The notes beneath the pieces were generated by a model, which saw nothing but the letters and a program-made list of their open reading frames with translations, was not told the DNA's origin and ran no database searches. A DNA stretch of 64,000 nucleotides from Arthrobacter sp. 18067 (GTDB taxonomy: Bacteria; Actinomycetota; Actinomycetes; Actinomycetales; Micrococcaceae). The position numbers and the translations under genes are program-made. Where the stretch lies: the NCBI RefSeq assembly GCF_902706295.1, contig NZ_CACSJJ010000022.1:38897-102896 (forward strand). Reading direction: 5' to 3'. This document shows, one piece after another, positions 17,131 through 27,700 of this stretch (positions are counted from its first letter, which is position 1; every line of letters starts with the position of its first letter).

Positions 17131-18534
17131 CTAGCGCTTGGAGAGGGCTCCGGCCACCAGGAACGCCATTTCAAGGGACTGCATGTGGTTCAGGCGGGGA
17201 TCGCACACTGACTCGTAGCGGTCCAGGAAGGCGTCCTGGTCGATCGGATCGGCGCCGCCGAGGCACTCAGCGACGTCGTCACCGGTCATCTCGACGTGGA
17301 GGCCGCCAGGGACGGTACCCAGCGAGTGGTGGACCTCGAAGAAGCCACGGACCTCATCAATGACGTCGTCGAAGTTCCGGGTCTTGTAGCCGTTCGGCGA
17401 CGTGACGGTGTTCCCGTGCATGGGATCAGTCACCCACAGCACCTGTGCGCCCGAGGCCGTGACGCGCTCGACGACGGCCGGCAACTTTTCGCGGATGTTC
17501 TTGGCACCCATGCGGGTGATGAACGTCAGCCGGCCCGGTTCCCGGTTGGGATCCAGTTTGTCGATCAGTCGCAGGGCGTCATCGCCGCTGGTTGTGGGCC
17601 CGAGCTTGACGCCGATCGGGTTCCGCACGCGGGACAGGAAGTCCACGTGAGCGTGGTCCAGTTCACGGGTCCGCTCGCCGATCCACAGGAAATGCGAGGA
17701 AGTGTCGTAAGGCAGCCCGGTGCGTGAATCGATGCGTGTGAGGGCGCGTTCGTAGTCGAGCAGCAGTGCCTCGTGGCTGGCGAAGAATTCAACCCGCTTG
17801 AGGGCCTCGAAGTCGGCGCCGCATGACTCCATGAAACTGATGGCACGGTCAATGTCGCGTGCCAGCGATTCGTAGCGCGCGTGCGCCGGGTTCTCCGTGA
17901 AGCCCTTGTTCCACTGGTGAACGAGGCGAAGATCGGCAAAGCCGCCCTGGGTGAAGGCCCGGATAAGGTTCAGCGTGGAAGCGGACGTGTGGTAAGCCTG
18001 CAGCATCCGGCCGGCGTCATGCGCGCGGGACTCGGGAGTGAAGTCGTAACCATTGACGATGTCGCCGCGGTAAGCGGGAAGCGTCACGCCGTCGCGGGTC
18101 TCATCATTGGACGATCGGGGCTTGGCGAACTGTCCGGCCATGCGCCCCATCTTGATGACCGGCATAGCCGCACCGTAGGTAAGCACCACTGCCATCTGCA
18201 GGATGGTCTTCACGCGGGCGCTGATCTTGTCCGCGGTGGCGGCCTCAAAGGTTTCGGCGCAGTCGCCACCCTGCAGCAGGAAGGCTTTACCTTGGGCCGC
18301 AGCAGCAAGCCGCTCACGAAGAACGTCCACTTCCCCGGCGAAAACCAGGGGCGGCACCACGGAAAGCTCCTTGACGGAAGCCTTGAAGACGTCGGCGTCC
18401 GACCACGTGGGCTGCTGGGAAATCGGCAGGTCCCGCCAGGCATCGAGCCCGGGATAGTTCGCTGCCCCGCTCTGGGCGGTGCTGGCGAGGGGATCTGCTA
18501 CGGAGGATGCGGTGTTCGCGGTTAGCTCAGTCAC
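17131..18534 (-). CDS. aroG: Class II 3-deoxy-7-phosphoheptulonate (DAHP) synthase
   Basis: This enzyme condenses phosphoenolpyruvate and erythrose 4-phosphate, the first step of the shikimate pathway. The 467-residue product is of the plant-like class II type used by actinobacteria: QGGDCAETF, MGRMAGQFAKPRS, GDIVNGYDF, HWN/WNKGF region, GPTT and DPMHGNT motifs are all present. Family regulation by aromatic amino acids cannot be read here. The GTG start is followed upstream by the acyltransferase gene on the same strand, with a 66-base gap. Confidence 0.96.
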   Translation of the reverse strand: MTELTANTASSVADPLASTAQSGAANYPGLDAWRDLPISQQPTWSDADVFKASVKELSVVPPLVFAGEVDVLRERLAAAAQGKAFLLQGGDCAETFEAATADKISARVKTILQMAVVLTYGAAMPVIKMGRMAGQFAKPRSSNDETRDGVTLPAYRGDIVNGYDFTPESRAHDAGRMLQAYHTSASTLNLIRAFTQGGFADLRLVHQWNKGFTENPAHARYESLARDIDRAISFMESCGADFEALKRVEFFASHEALLLDYERALTRIDSRTGLPYDTSSHFLWIGERTRELDHAHVDFLSRVRNPIGVKLGPTTSGDDALRLIDKLDPNREPGRLTFITRMGAKNIREKLPAVVERVTASGAQVLWVTDPMHGNTVTSPNGYKTRNFDDVIDEVRGFFEVHHSLGTVPGGLHVEMTGDDVAECLGGADPIDQDAFLDRYESVCDPRLNHMQSLEMAFLVAGALSKR

Positions 18535-18600
18535 CCTTCAAGAGTAGTAGCCTCAGGCAGGGTTACGGGACTGGCAGCGTAACTGATGCTGCCGTTGGCG

Positions 18601-19392
18601 TCACAGTTTCCGTGGTGATTCGTCGCCGTCGCTCCTGGGCTCATCCCTGTCGTCCGCGATGTCTTCGGTGGCGTCCTCGGCGACTTCGAGTTTGTGGACA
18701 GGTTCCGGGCCTTTACCGGCCAGTTGGGCCTTGACCACGGCGGCGTATTCATCGACATATTCCTGGCCGGAGAGGCGCATCAGTTCATACATGATTTCAT
18801 CCGTCACGGCCCGCTGGATCAGTCGGTCATCCTCCATGCCGTAGTAGCGGCTGAAGTCCAGTGGTTGTCCGAAAATGATGCCGACCCGACGGATGCTCGG
18901 CAGCCGTTTGCCGATGGGCTGGACCTTCTCGGTCCCGATCATGGCCACGGGCACTACGGGCACACGTGTTTGCAGGGCCAGCCTGGCGACTCCCACTTTG
19001 CCGCGGTAGAGCCTGGCATCCGGACTGCGGGTACCTTCCGGATAGATTCCCAGCAGGCCCCCGGCAGTCAGGACGTCCTTGCCTGCCTGCAGTGACATCT
19101 CCGACGCGGCCCCTCCGGAACGGTCCATGGGGAGTTGGTTGCTCAGCCTGAAGAACAGTGCTGTCAGCCGCCCCTTGAGTCCCTTTCCAGTGAAGTACTC
19201 GGACTTGGCCAGGAAGATCACCGGCCGGTGCACCATGAGGGGTAGGAAGATGGAGTCCGAAAAGGACAAGTGGTTGGACGCCAGGATTGCAGCGCCACTT
19301 TCAGGAACGTTGTCCAAACCCTTGACCCAGGGCCGGAACAGGAGTTTGAGGATGGGACCCAGAAAGATCCTCTTCATGACCCAATAGAACAC
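18601..19392 (-). CDS. 1-acyl-sn-glycerol-3-phosphate acyltransferase (PlsC family)
   Basis: The enzyme acylates lysophosphatidate or a related acceptor at the membrane. Motif I reads NHLSFSD (the NHX4D acceptor motif) and motif III reads PEGTRSPD. The frame is open to 19689, but the upstream part is antisense to the neighbouring esterase gene. The GTG at 19392 has AGAGGA seven bases upstream and yields a 263-residue protein, so it is preferred; an ATG at 19377 is also possible. The C-terminus is acidic and Asp/Glu-rich. A second PlsC-like gene lies at 36992. Confidence 0.88.
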   Translation of the reverse strand: MFYWVMKRIFLGPILKLLFRPWVKGLDNVPESGAAILASNHLSFSDSIFLPLMVHRPVIFLAKSEYFTGKGLKGRLTALFFRLSNQLPMDRSGGAASEMSLQAGKDVLTAGGLLGIYPEGTRSPDARLYRGKVGVARLALQTRVPVVPVAMIGTEKVQPIGKRLPSIRRVGIIFGQPLDFSRYYGMEDDRLIQRAVTDEIMYELMRLSGQEYVDEYAAVVKAQLAGKGPEPVHKLEVAEDATEDIADDRDEPRSDGDESPRKL

Positions 19393-19492
19393 GCTTGTCC
19401 TCTCACGGCCGACGGCTGACGTGCGTCCGGCAACCCGGCCGGCATTCAACAGCAACCCTACTCCAGTGAGAAATGTCCGGAAGAGTGACACG

Positions 19493-20290
19493 ATGGGACA
19501 CATGACGGAACGCCCTTCACCTGCTGCGCCGCTCGCATTCCACCATCCCGGGCATGGACCCAATGCCTCCACGGGCGTGGCGATCTGCCATGGGTTCACT
19601 GGCAGCCCGCTGAGTATGCTCCCTTGGGCCGAGTACTTGGCCGCCCAGGGATTTGCTGTTTCCGTACCTCTCCTCCCCGGCCACGGCACCAGTTGGCAGG
19701 ATCTTGCAACGACGCGTTGGCAGGACTGGTACAGGACCTTCGAGCGGAGCTACCTGGACCTGGCCGCCCGGACTGAGAGCTGTTTTGTCGCAGGACTGTC
19801 CATGGGAGGTGCGCTGGCCCTTCGGGTAGCCTCACTGCACGATGTTCCCGGGCTGGTTCTGGTCAACCCGGGCCTTAGTTTCTATGACCGAAGGGTGAAG
19901 TATGTGGGCGCCCTCAAGTACGTCATGCGCACCACCACACCCATAGTGGAGGACACACCAGCCCCGGCCACCGCTGAGACCGGCGACTATTCCAAGACGC
20001 CCCTGAAATCGGTGCATGAACTGAAGAAGCTCTTCCGCTCGGCGACCCGTGGATTGCCCCGGGTGGAGGCTCCGGCTTTGGTGTTCAAGTCGTCAGTGGA
20101 CGGTGTCATACCGCCAAGCTCCGTGGCAACCATCAGCAGGCACATCGCATCGTCCCGTTTGAAAGTCGTCACGCTTCCCCACAGCGGCCACGTTGCCACG
20201 CTTGATGTTGACGCCCCCACCATTTTTGAACAATCAGCAGAGTTTTTCCGTCAGCACGCCAGCGACAGAGTAGCCTCAGAGTCATCATGA
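19493..20290 (+). CDS. Alpha/beta-hydrolase, carboxylesterase / monoglyceride-lipase type
   Basis: A 265-residue cytoplasmic hydrolase. It shows HGFTGSP (oxyanion region), PLLPGHGTSWQD, the nucleophile elbow GLSMGG (Ser103), a late aspartate in SSVDGVIPP and the histidine in HSGHVATLD. The pattern fits Est30-type esterases. Start choice between ATG 19493 (GGAAGAG at good spacing) and ATG 19502 is open. The stop overlaps the start of a paralogue by four bases (ATGA), so the two form a tandem pair. Confidence 0.88.
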   Translation: MGHMTERPSPAAPLAFHHPGHGPNASTGVAICHGFTGSPLSMLPWAEYLAAQGFAVSVPLLPGHGTSWQDLATTRWQDWYRTFERSYLDLAARTESCFVAGLSMGGALALRVASLHDVPGLVLVNPGLSFYDRRVKYVGALKYVMRTTTPIVEDTPAPATAETGDYSKTPLKSVHELKKLFRSATRGLPRVEAPALVFKSSVDGVIPPSSVATISRHIASSRLKVVTLPHSGHVATLDVDAPTIFEQSAEFFRQHASDRVASESS

Positions 20291-21090
20291 ACATGCTTCC
20301 GGATTTCTCACCGTTCCACAGCAGCTGGAACGGAATCGGACCGCGCATTGGCGTCGTCATGTCCCACGGGTTTACGGGAAGCCCCCACAGCGTCAGGCCG
20401 TGGGCCGAGCACCTGGCAGCGGCTGGATATGCAGTCAGGCTGCCCTTGCTGCCAGGCCACGGTACCACCTGGCAGGACATGGCCACCCGTTCGTGGCGGG
20501 AATGGCACAGAGCAGTGGATGACGCCTACCTTGAGCTGGCCGCCGAGTGCGACTACGTCTTCACCACGGGCCTGTCCATGGGAGGCACGCTGGCGTTGCG
20601 GATCGCAGCTACGCGTCCTGTGGCCGGCACTATCGTCGTCAACCCAGGGCTGGTCCTTGATGATCCGCGCGCCGTCATCGTCGCAGCGCTCAAGTATGTG
20701 GTCAAAACAACTCCGGCGATTGCCAACGACATCCTCAAGCCGGACCAGGATGAGGGCGCCTACGCCCGCACACCTGTAGCGGCAGCACACGAACTGAAAA
20801 AGATGTACAAGGACACTGCGGCGATCCTTCCGCGCATCAGCTCGCCCGTCCGCGTGTATAAGTCCACAGTGGACAATGTCATCTCGAATGCGAGCCTGGA
20901 GTTCCTGCGTTCCCGGGTGAGTGCACCCGTGGACATCAGCTACCTGCGCAACAGCTATCATGTGGCCACGCTCGACAACGACGCCCCGGAGATCTTCGCG
21001 GGCACCGTGGAATTCATCCAAAAGACCGTTGCAGCCCTGGCCGGACACGGGCCTTCCTCCGAAAAGGACACAGCCCATGAACAGGCCTGA
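20287..21090 (+). CDS. Alpha/beta-hydrolase, second copy of tandem esterase pair
   Basis: The 267-residue product closely resembles its upstream neighbour: HGFTGSP, PLLPGHGTTWQDMAT, GLSMGG (Ser97), YKSTVDNVI and the terminal histidine in NSYHVATLD. The two genes overlap by four bases and probably arose by tandem duplication. Differences in the cap region (residues 115-190) suggest distinct substrates, for example different acylglycerols, but nothing here identifies them. Confidence 0.88.
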   Translation: MNMLPDFSPFHSSWNGIGPRIGVVMSHGFTGSPHSVRPWAEHLAAAGYAVRLPLLPGHGTTWQDMATRSWREWHRAVDDAYLELAAECDYVFTTGLSMGGTLALRIAATRPVAGTIVVNPGLVLDDPRAVIVAALKYVVKTTPAIANDILKPDQDEGAYARTPVAAAHELKKMYKDTAAILPRISSPVRVYKSTVDNVISNASLEFLRSRVSAPVDISYLRNSYHVATLDNDAPEIFAGTVEFIQKTVAALAGHGPSSEKDTAHEQA

Positions 21091-21631
21091 TCCCAATTCT
21101 GCCGATCAAAGCGCCAATAAGGACGACGACGCCGTGTGGCTGGACCTCGTGGCCCGGCTGGAAGCTACGCAGTCCTCCACGGCGGAGGAACCGCCGTCGT
21201 CCGATCAAACGGAGCCAACGCCCGGCGAGGCCGGGCCGGCCCCGCGTGAATCCAGCAAGACCTTCCGGGATTTTGATCCCCTGGGATTGTCCATGCCACC
21301 CGCCGAAGCGGCGCCTGAAGCGGCAGCAGTTCCTGCCACTGCTGAAGCCGCGGGACGCCCTCTGGGACCACGTGACTTCGAGGTCGAGGACGACGACGCA
21401 TTCGTTCCCGAGGAACCCCCAAGCCTTGCCGGTACCGAACCACTGACCATGCTGGCCTGGGTTGGCGCAGTCGGAGGACCCGTTGCGTTGCTCTTCACGG
21501 CGATGTTCTGGCGGTCAGCGCCCCTCGCTGCGATACTCGGAATTGTTGCCGCCTTCGTGGCGTCCGTGGTGTTCCTCATCATGCGGCTTCCGCAGGAAAA
21601 GAATGAGGACGACGACGGCGCCCGCATCTAA
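21077..21631 (+). CDS. Conserved hypothetical membrane protein
   Basis: The ATG at 21077 overlaps the end of the second esterase gene by 14 bases and gives 184 residues. The first 120 residues are acidic and low in complexity (Ala/Glu/Pro). Two hydrophobic helices follow (about 129-146 and 150-172), then a charged tail EKNEDDDGARI. I do not recognise a domain. Overlap with the esterase suggests translation from the same message. Confidence 0.75.
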   Translation: MNRPDPNSADQSANKDDDAVWLDLVARLEATQSSTAEEPPSSDQTEPTPGEAGPAPRESSKTFRDFDPLGLSMPPAEAAPEAAAVPATAEAAGRPLGPRDFEVEDDDAFVPEEPPSLAGTEPLTMLAWVGAVGGPVALLFTAMFWRSAPLAAILGIVAAFVASVVFLIMRLPQEKNEDDDGARI

Positions 21632-21660
21632 GTGCCGACGCCCATCTCAGTGGCAACAAC

Positions 21661-22719
21661 CTAGCTGTGCGCACGGCCGCTGACTCGTGAAAGGTCAGCA
21701 GCACCAATCATGCCGGCACTCGGGCCAAGGGCGGCGAGTTCCAGCCGTGCCATCGGCCTGAACCCTCTGCCTGTAAGGTTTTTCGCGAACGACTCCCGGG
21801 CCGGTCCAGCCAACAACTCCCCTGCATCGCACAGTCCCCCGCCGATCACGAACATCCCCGGGTCCAGGGCCGCGGCGAGATTGGCCAATCCCAACCCCAA
21901 CCATTCGCCTTGGTCCGCCAGGAGTTCCCGCGATGTGGCATCGCCTTCAAGGGCCAGCGCTGTCACAGCAGCCCCGGTGAGGTTGTCTGCGGTCCCGCCG
22001 GCCTTTGCCAGCAGGGCGCGGCCCTCAGGAGAGTTTGTCCGAACGAGTTGGCGGGCCTCACGCCCCAGGGCGTTGCCGGAGGCGTACTGTTCCCAGCACC
22101 CACGGTTTCCGCATTCACAACGGTGCCCACCGGGAAATATAATCTGGTGCCCGAACTCGCCGGCCACCCCGTAGCGTCCGCGTTCCACCCGGCCATCCAT
22201 CACCATGGCACCGCCAATGCCGGTGCCCAGGGTGACGCACACCAGGCGGCTCTCACCGTGGCCGGCACCGAAGCGCCACTCTGCCCAGGCCGCGGCGTCG
22301 GCGTCGTTCGTCAAGAGAACCGGACGCCTCAGCAGCTTTTGGAGGCTCGCCCGCAGGGGTTCGTTGCGCCAGGCGAGATGCGGGCTGAACAGCACGGTGC
22401 CGCCGTCGAGGTCCATCCATCCTGCGGCGCCGATCCCTACGGAAGCCACACGGTGTTCGGCGCTGAGCTCGTCCACCAGTTCCACGATGGTCTGTTCCAC
22501 AGCACGGGGGTCAGCACCGGGAGTGGACCTGCGGGCCTCAGCGAGGACCCTGCCCTCGGCATCCACCACGCCGGCGGCCACCTTGGTGCCGCCGATGTCG
22601 ATGCCGATGGCCAGGCCCCGACGGCCCAGATGGCTGCGGCGGGCAGCCCACGGCACGTCCTTCCATGCCGTGGGCTGTGGCTTGGGTCTGGCACGAAATG
22701 AGGACCGTAGTGCGGGCAT
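21661..22719 (-). CDS. ROK-family sugar kinase, probable glucokinase
   Basis: ROK kinases phosphorylate glucose or related sugars with ATP. The 352-residue product has the phosphate loop DIGGTK (41-46), the substrate motif GEFGH (H191) and the zinc motif CECGNRGCWE (Cys201, 203, 208). There is no N-terminal helix-turn-helix, so it is an enzyme rather than a NagC/XylR repressor. An extra 35 basic N-terminal residues precede the fold, so the true start may be later. Glucose is the usual substrate of this actinobacterial type but is not proven here. Confidence 0.88.
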   Translation of the reverse strand: MPALRSSFRARPKPQPTAWKDVPWAARRSHLGRRGLAIGIDIGGTKVAAGVVDAEGRVLAEARRSTPGADPRAVEQTIVELVDELSAEHRVASVGIGAAGWMDLDGGTVLFSPHLAWRNEPLRASLQKLLRRPVLLTNDADAAAWAEWRFGAGHGESRLVCVTLGTGIGGAMVMDGRVERGRYGVAGEFGHQIIFPGGHRCECGNRGCWEQYASGNALGREARQLVRTNSPEGRALLAKAGGTADNLTGAAVTALALEGDATSRELLADQGEWLGLGLANLAAALDPGMFVIGGGLCDAGELLAGPARESFAKNLTGRGFRPMARLELAALGPSAGMIGAADLSRVSGRAHS

Positions 22720-22830
22720 CCCATCATCTTATTCCGCCGTGCACAGAGGCCCCGCATGCAAGGGTCCCCGTGGCCCCGAGTTGCTTGAAATGACGGCGCA
22801 TCCGTAAAGTTACTCGCCAGTAGGTGAAAT

Positions 22831-22858
22831 AGGACACACCTCCGCGAGCGGGCATACT
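22831..22858 (+). promoter_or_regulatory. Candidate vegetative promoter for the acyl-CoA ligase gene
   Basis: AGGACA and CATACT are spaced by 16 bases and lie 48 bases before the GTG start; both boxes match four of six consensus positions. The call is weak because actinobacterial promoters vary. Confidence 0.4.
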
Positions 22859-22905
22859 AGAGTGAAAGCAGCCCCTCGTGGCCCGTGGATATCAAAGGAG
22901 CTACC

Positions 22906-24717
22906 GTGCGTGAAATCAGTGTTCCTCCCCTCGTGAACATCGCCCCGGAAACCAACATCACGGACCTCGTGATCCGAGAGGCAGAAAAAGCATCGAACCC
23001 GGCATTATTCTCAAAATTGGACGGCAACGGGCAATGGCAGGACATCCGGGCAAAGGACTTCCTCGCTGATGTCAGGGCCCTGGCAAAGGGCTTGATCGCC
23101 AGCGGCGTGGGCCAAGGCGACAGAGTGGGCATTATGTCCCGGACCCGCTACGAATGGTCCTTGGTGGACTTTGCCATCTGGTTTGCCGGGGCAGTCTCCG
23201 TCCCGATCTACGAGACGTCCTCGCCCTCCCAGGTGGCCTGGAATCTTGGTGATTCAGGTGCCGTCGCAGCATTCGGCGAAGCAGCGCATCATGAGGACGT
23301 CATCCGCCAGGCCGTCGCCGCCGAGGACATCAGTTCCGTGGCAAACGTCTGGCAGCTTGAAGGAGCCGGGCTGGATGCCCTGCGGGCAGCCGGTGCAGGA
23401 GTACCCGACGACGAACTCGAGTCACGCCGTTCCGCGGCCGGCCTCGCCGATCTCGCCACGATTATCTATACATCCGGTACCACTGGCCGGCCCAAGGGCT
23501 GCGAACTGACCCATGGAAACTTCGTGGAGTTGTCCGAGAATGCACGCGCGTCCCTTCCCGAGATCATCAATGAGTCCGCCAAGACCATCATGTTCCTCCC
23601 CCTGGCTCACGTCTTCGCACGCTTCATCTCCGTGCTGGCCGTCGCAGGCGGGGTCAAAGTCGCGCACACCCCGGACATCAAGAATCTGTTGGCCGACCTG
23701 CAAAGCTTCCAGCCAACGTTCATTCTTGCCGTACCCCGCGTCTTCGAGAAGGTATACAACTCAGCGCTGACCAAGGCCGAAGACGGAGGCAAGGGTGCCA
23801 TCTTCCACCGCGCGGTGGACACGGCGATCGCCTATTCCAAGGCCCGCGAGTCCGGTTCCCTGGGCCTGGGCCTGAAAATCAAGCACGCTGTGTTCGACAA
23901 ACTGGTCTACGGCAAGCTCCGCGCTGCCATGGGCGGCCATGTGGCCCACGCCGTCTCAGGCGGCGGCCCCTTGGGTGAGCGCCTCGGCCACTTCTTCCAG
24001 GGCATCGGCCTCCAAATCCTGGAGGGTTACGGTTTGACCGAAACCACAGCACCCATCTCCGTCAATACCCCGTCCATGATCCGCATTGGCACCGTGGGCG
24101 CCCCCTTGCCGGGAAACTCCGTCAAGATTGCCGACGACGGCGAGATCCTCGCCAAGGGTGTTTGCGTCATGCGCGGATACTACAAGCGGGAAGACCTCAC
24201 TGAAGAGACCTTCGCCGACGGCTGGTTCCGCACGGGCGATATCGGCGAGTTGGACAGCAACGGCTTCCTGAAAATCACTGGCCGCAAGAAGGAAATCATC
24301 GTCACCGCCGGCGGAAAAAACGTGGTCCCCGCTTTGCTGGAGGACCAGATCCGCGCCGACGCCTTGGTTTCCCAGGTACTGGTGGTTGGAGACAACCGCC
24401 CGTTCATCGGCGCGCTGGTCACCTTGGACGAAGAAGCCCTCCCGGGCTGGCTGGAACGCCACGGACTGACTTCAGGCACCACGCTGGCCGAAGCTGCGGA
24501 CCACGCTGTGGTGAAGGCTGCGGTACAAGAGCTCATCAGCAAGGCCAACCAGTCCGTGTCCCAGGCTGAAGCCATCAAATCCTTCCGGATTGTCCCCGCG
24601 GACTTCACCGAGGCCTCCGGCCATCTCACTCCTTCCCTGAAGGTCAAGCGTGCACAGGTCATGAAGGACTTCGACACCGTGATCGAGGAAATGTACTCGG
24701 CACCCCGCGCCTCCTAG
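22906..24717 (+). CDS. Long-chain fatty acid--CoA ligase (FadD15-like)
   Basis: This AMP-forming enzyme activates long-chain fatty acids to acyl-CoA. The GTG at 22906 follows AAAGGAG by five bases and gives 603 residues; an in-frame GTG at 22885 lacks such a site. Seen are the P-loop YTSGTTGRPKG (188-198), GYGLTETTAP, GWFRTGDIGELD and the C-terminal hinge GRKKEIIVTAGGKNV. Length and motifs fit FadD15-type ligases. It ends in a strong terminator shared with pyc. Confidence 0.93.
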   Translation: MREISVPPLVNIAPETNITDLVIREAEKASNPALFSKLDGNGQWQDIRAKDFLADVRALAKGLIASGVGQGDRVGIMSRTRYEWSLVDFAIWFAGAVSVPIYETSSPSQVAWNLGDSGAVAAFGEAAHHEDVIRQAVAAEDISSVANVWQLEGAGLDALRAAGAGVPDDELESRRSAAGLADLATIIYTSGTTGRPKGCELTHGNFVELSENARASLPEIINESAKTIMFLPLAHVFARFISVLAVAGGVKVAHTPDIKNLLADLQSFQPTFILAVPRVFEKVYNSALTKAEDGGKGAIFHRAVDTAIAYSKARESGSLGLGLKIKHAVFDKLVYGKLRAAMGGHVAHAVSGGGPLGERLGHFFQGIGLQILEGYGLTETTAPISVNTPSMIRIGTVGAPLPGNSVKIADDGEILAKGVCVMRGYYKREDLTEETFADGWFRTGDIGELDSNGFLKITGRKKEIIVTAGGKNVVPALLEDQIRADALVSQVLVVGDNRPFIGALVTLDEEALPGWLERHGLTSGTTLAEAADHAVVKAAVQELISKANQSVSQAEAIKSFRIVPADFTEASGHLTPSLKVKRAQVMKDFDTVIEEMYSAPRAS

Positions 24718-24734
24718 AGGATCACAGCCATGAC

Positions 24735-24778
24735 AAAAAAGTACCCCGTCCGGACCATGCCGGACGGGGTACTTTTTT
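24735..24778. terminator. Bidirectional terminator between the acyl-CoA ligase gene and pyc
   Basis: A 19-bp perfect stem (AAAAAAGTACCCCGTCCGG with its complement) around a 6-base loop. Runs of A on the left and T on the right make it a good terminator in both directions. Confidence 0.95.
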
Positions 24779-24787
24779 AGCGGATTG

Positions 24788-27700
24788 CTAGCCGATCACC
24801 AGCAGCAAGTCGCCGCCCTGGACCTGCTCCACCGATGAGATCGCAAGGCGCGACACCGTGCCGGCCACCGGCGTCGTGATGGAGGCTTCCATCTTCATTG
24901 CCTCGATGGTTGCAACGGTGTCTCCGGCGTTGACCACATCGCCTGCCTTGACCGTGACGGTCACGGCACCCGCGAACGGGGCAGCCACCTGGCCGGGCTG
25001 GGCAGGATCGGCCTTCTCGGCCGCCTTGACGTTGCTGACTACCGAACGGTCACGGACAACGACGGGACGGGACTGGCCGTTGAGCGTGCACATCACCGTG
25101 CGCATGCCCTTCTCATCGGCTTCGGACACGGCCTCGAGCTGGGCAATGAGGCGGACGCCCTTCTCCAGTTCAATCACGTGCTCTGAGCCTTGCTGGAATC
25201 CGTACAGGTAGTCCCGGGTGTCCAGCACGGAAATGTTGCCGTAGGTGTCCACACTCTTCAAGTAGTCCTTGGTGGGACCTGCGAAGAGCAAGCGGTTCAG
25301 CGTGTGCTGGCGGGTCTTGGAGTCACCCTTGAGCGCAGCGCTGTCTTCGGCACTGATGTCCACATCGCGAACCTTGACGCTGCGGCCCTGGAGGGCCTTG
25401 GTGCGGAACGGCTCGGGCCAGCCTCCGGGAGGATCTCCGAGTTCGCCGGAAAGGAACCCAATGACGGAGTCAGGGATGTCGTAGTTCTGCGGGTTCTCGT
25501 TGAAGTCCGCAGGGTCGGCATTCAGGCCAACGAGGTGCAGGGCAAGATCACCCACCACCTTGGAGGACGGCGTCACCTTGACCAGCCGGCCCAGGATGCG
25601 GTCCGCAGCGGTGTACATGTCCTCGATTGCTTCGAAGTGTTCACCCAGGCCCAGCGCGATGGCTTGCTGGCGAAGGTTGGACAGCTGGCCGCCCGGGATT
25701 TCGTGCTGGTAGACACGTCCTGTCGGGCCCGGCAAGCCAGACTCGAACGGCGCGTAGACACGGCGAACGGCTTCCCAGTAAGGCTCCATCGCACCGACGT
25801 TGGCCAGGCTGAGGCCGGTGTCGCGTGGGGTGTTGGCCAAAGCTGCCACCAGCGCCGAAGCGGCAGGCTGGCTCGTGGTGCCCGCCAACGAAGCAGCGGC
25901 GACGTCCACAGCGTCCACTCCAGCATCCACGGCCGCCAGGAGGGTAGCGAGCTGGCCACCGGCGGTGTCGTGGGTGTGGAGGTGCACGGGCAGGTCGAAG
26001 CGCTCACGCAAGGCAGTGACCAGCTTCGCGGCCGCGGCAGGACGGAGCAGGCCTGCCATGTCCTTGATGGCGAGGATGTGCGCACCGGCGTCGACGATCT
26101 TCTGGGCGAGGTCCAGGTAGTAGTCGAGGGTGTACAGGTCCTCGTTGGGGTCCAGGAGGTTGCCGGTGTAGCAAAGGGCAACTTCTGCAACAGCGGTCCC
26201 GGTTGCACGCACGGCCCGGATCGCCGGAGCCATCTGGTTCACGTCGTTGAGGGCGTCAAAGATGCGGAAGATGTCGATACCCGTGGCCGCAGCCTCGTTA
26301 ACGAAAGCCTCAGTGACTTCTTCGGGGTACGGCGTGTAGCCAACGGTATTGCGTCCACGGAGGAGCATCTGAAGGCAAGTGTTGGGAAGTGCCTGCCGCA
26401 GTGCCGCCAAGCGGTCCCAGGGATCCTCACCGAGGAAGCGCAGGGCGACATCGTAGGTCGCGCCGCCCCAGGCTTCGACGGACAGAAGTTCCGGCATGAG
26501 GGCGGTGACAGCCGGACCGGCCGCTACGAGGTCCCGGGTGCGGACGCGGGTTGCCAGCAGCGATTGGTGGGCGTCTCGGAAGGTGGTATCCGTGACCGCC
26601 AGGGCCTGCTGCTCCCGAAGTGCCTTGGCGAAGCCCTCGGGTCCGAGTTCCTTCAGCTTCTGGCGCGAACCTGAAGTGGGAACCGGACCTTCGATCACGG
26701 GCAGCTTGTTGGCCGGGTCCGAGTGAACAGTGAGCTCGCCGTTCGGCTTGTTCACGGTGACCTCAGCCAGCCACGTCAGCAGCTTGGTGCCACGGTCGGC
26801 GGAGATGTGTGACTTAAGCAGTTCGGGGCGCTTGTCAATGAAGTCCGTGGCCACGTTGCCCGCGTTGAAGTCCGGATCCGCGAGGACGGCCTGCAGGAAG
26901 GGGATGTTGGTTGACACACCGCGGATACGGAACTCAGCCAGGCCACGGCGGGCACGGGCCACCGCTGCCGGGTAGTCACGGCCACGGCACGTCAGCTTCA
27001 CCAGCATGGAGTCGAAGTGCGGGCTGATCTCGGCACCTGAGTAGACCGTGCCGCCGTCGAGCCTTACGCCGGCACCGCCGGCAGAACGGTAGCCGGTGAT
27101 CTTTCCGACGTCCGGACGGAAACCGTTGGCAGGATCCTCGGTGGTGATGCGGCACTGAAGTGCGGCACCCTTGATGGAGACTGTCTCCTGGCTGAGGCCG
27201 AGATCCGCGAGGGTCTCCCCCGAGGCAATACGCATCTGCGCCTGCACGAGGTCCACATCCGTGATTTCTTCGGTCACGGTGTGCTCGACCTGGATGCGGG
27301 GGTTCATTTCGATGAAGACGTGCTGGCCGGCGCGCTCACCCTCAGTGTCCACGAGGAATTCCACGGTTCCTGCGTTGACATAGTTGAGGGCTTTCGCGAA
27401 AGCAACGGCATCGCGGTAGAGCGCCTGGCGGATGTTCTCATCCAGGTTCGGCGCAGGAGCGATTTCCACCACTTTCTGGTGGCGGCGCTGCAGTGAACAG
27501 TCACGTTCGAAGAGGTGCATGACATTGCCCTCGGCGTCCGCCAGGATCTGCACTTCGATGTGGCGGGGACGCAACACAGCCTGCTCAAGGAACATGGTGG
27601 GATCGCCGAACGCGGCGTCAGCTTCACGCATGGCGGACTGCAAGGCCTCGGGGAGGGCTTCGCGCGTCTCCACGCGGCGCATCCCACGGCCACCACCGCC

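Noticed and set aside
19393..19689. N-terminal extension of the acyltransferase gene
   Set aside because: It would overlap the divergent esterase gene and has no membrane or catalytic features.
25190..26674. 494-codon plus-strand frame opposite pyc
   Set aside because: Antisense artefact; pyc motifs cover the minus strand throughout.
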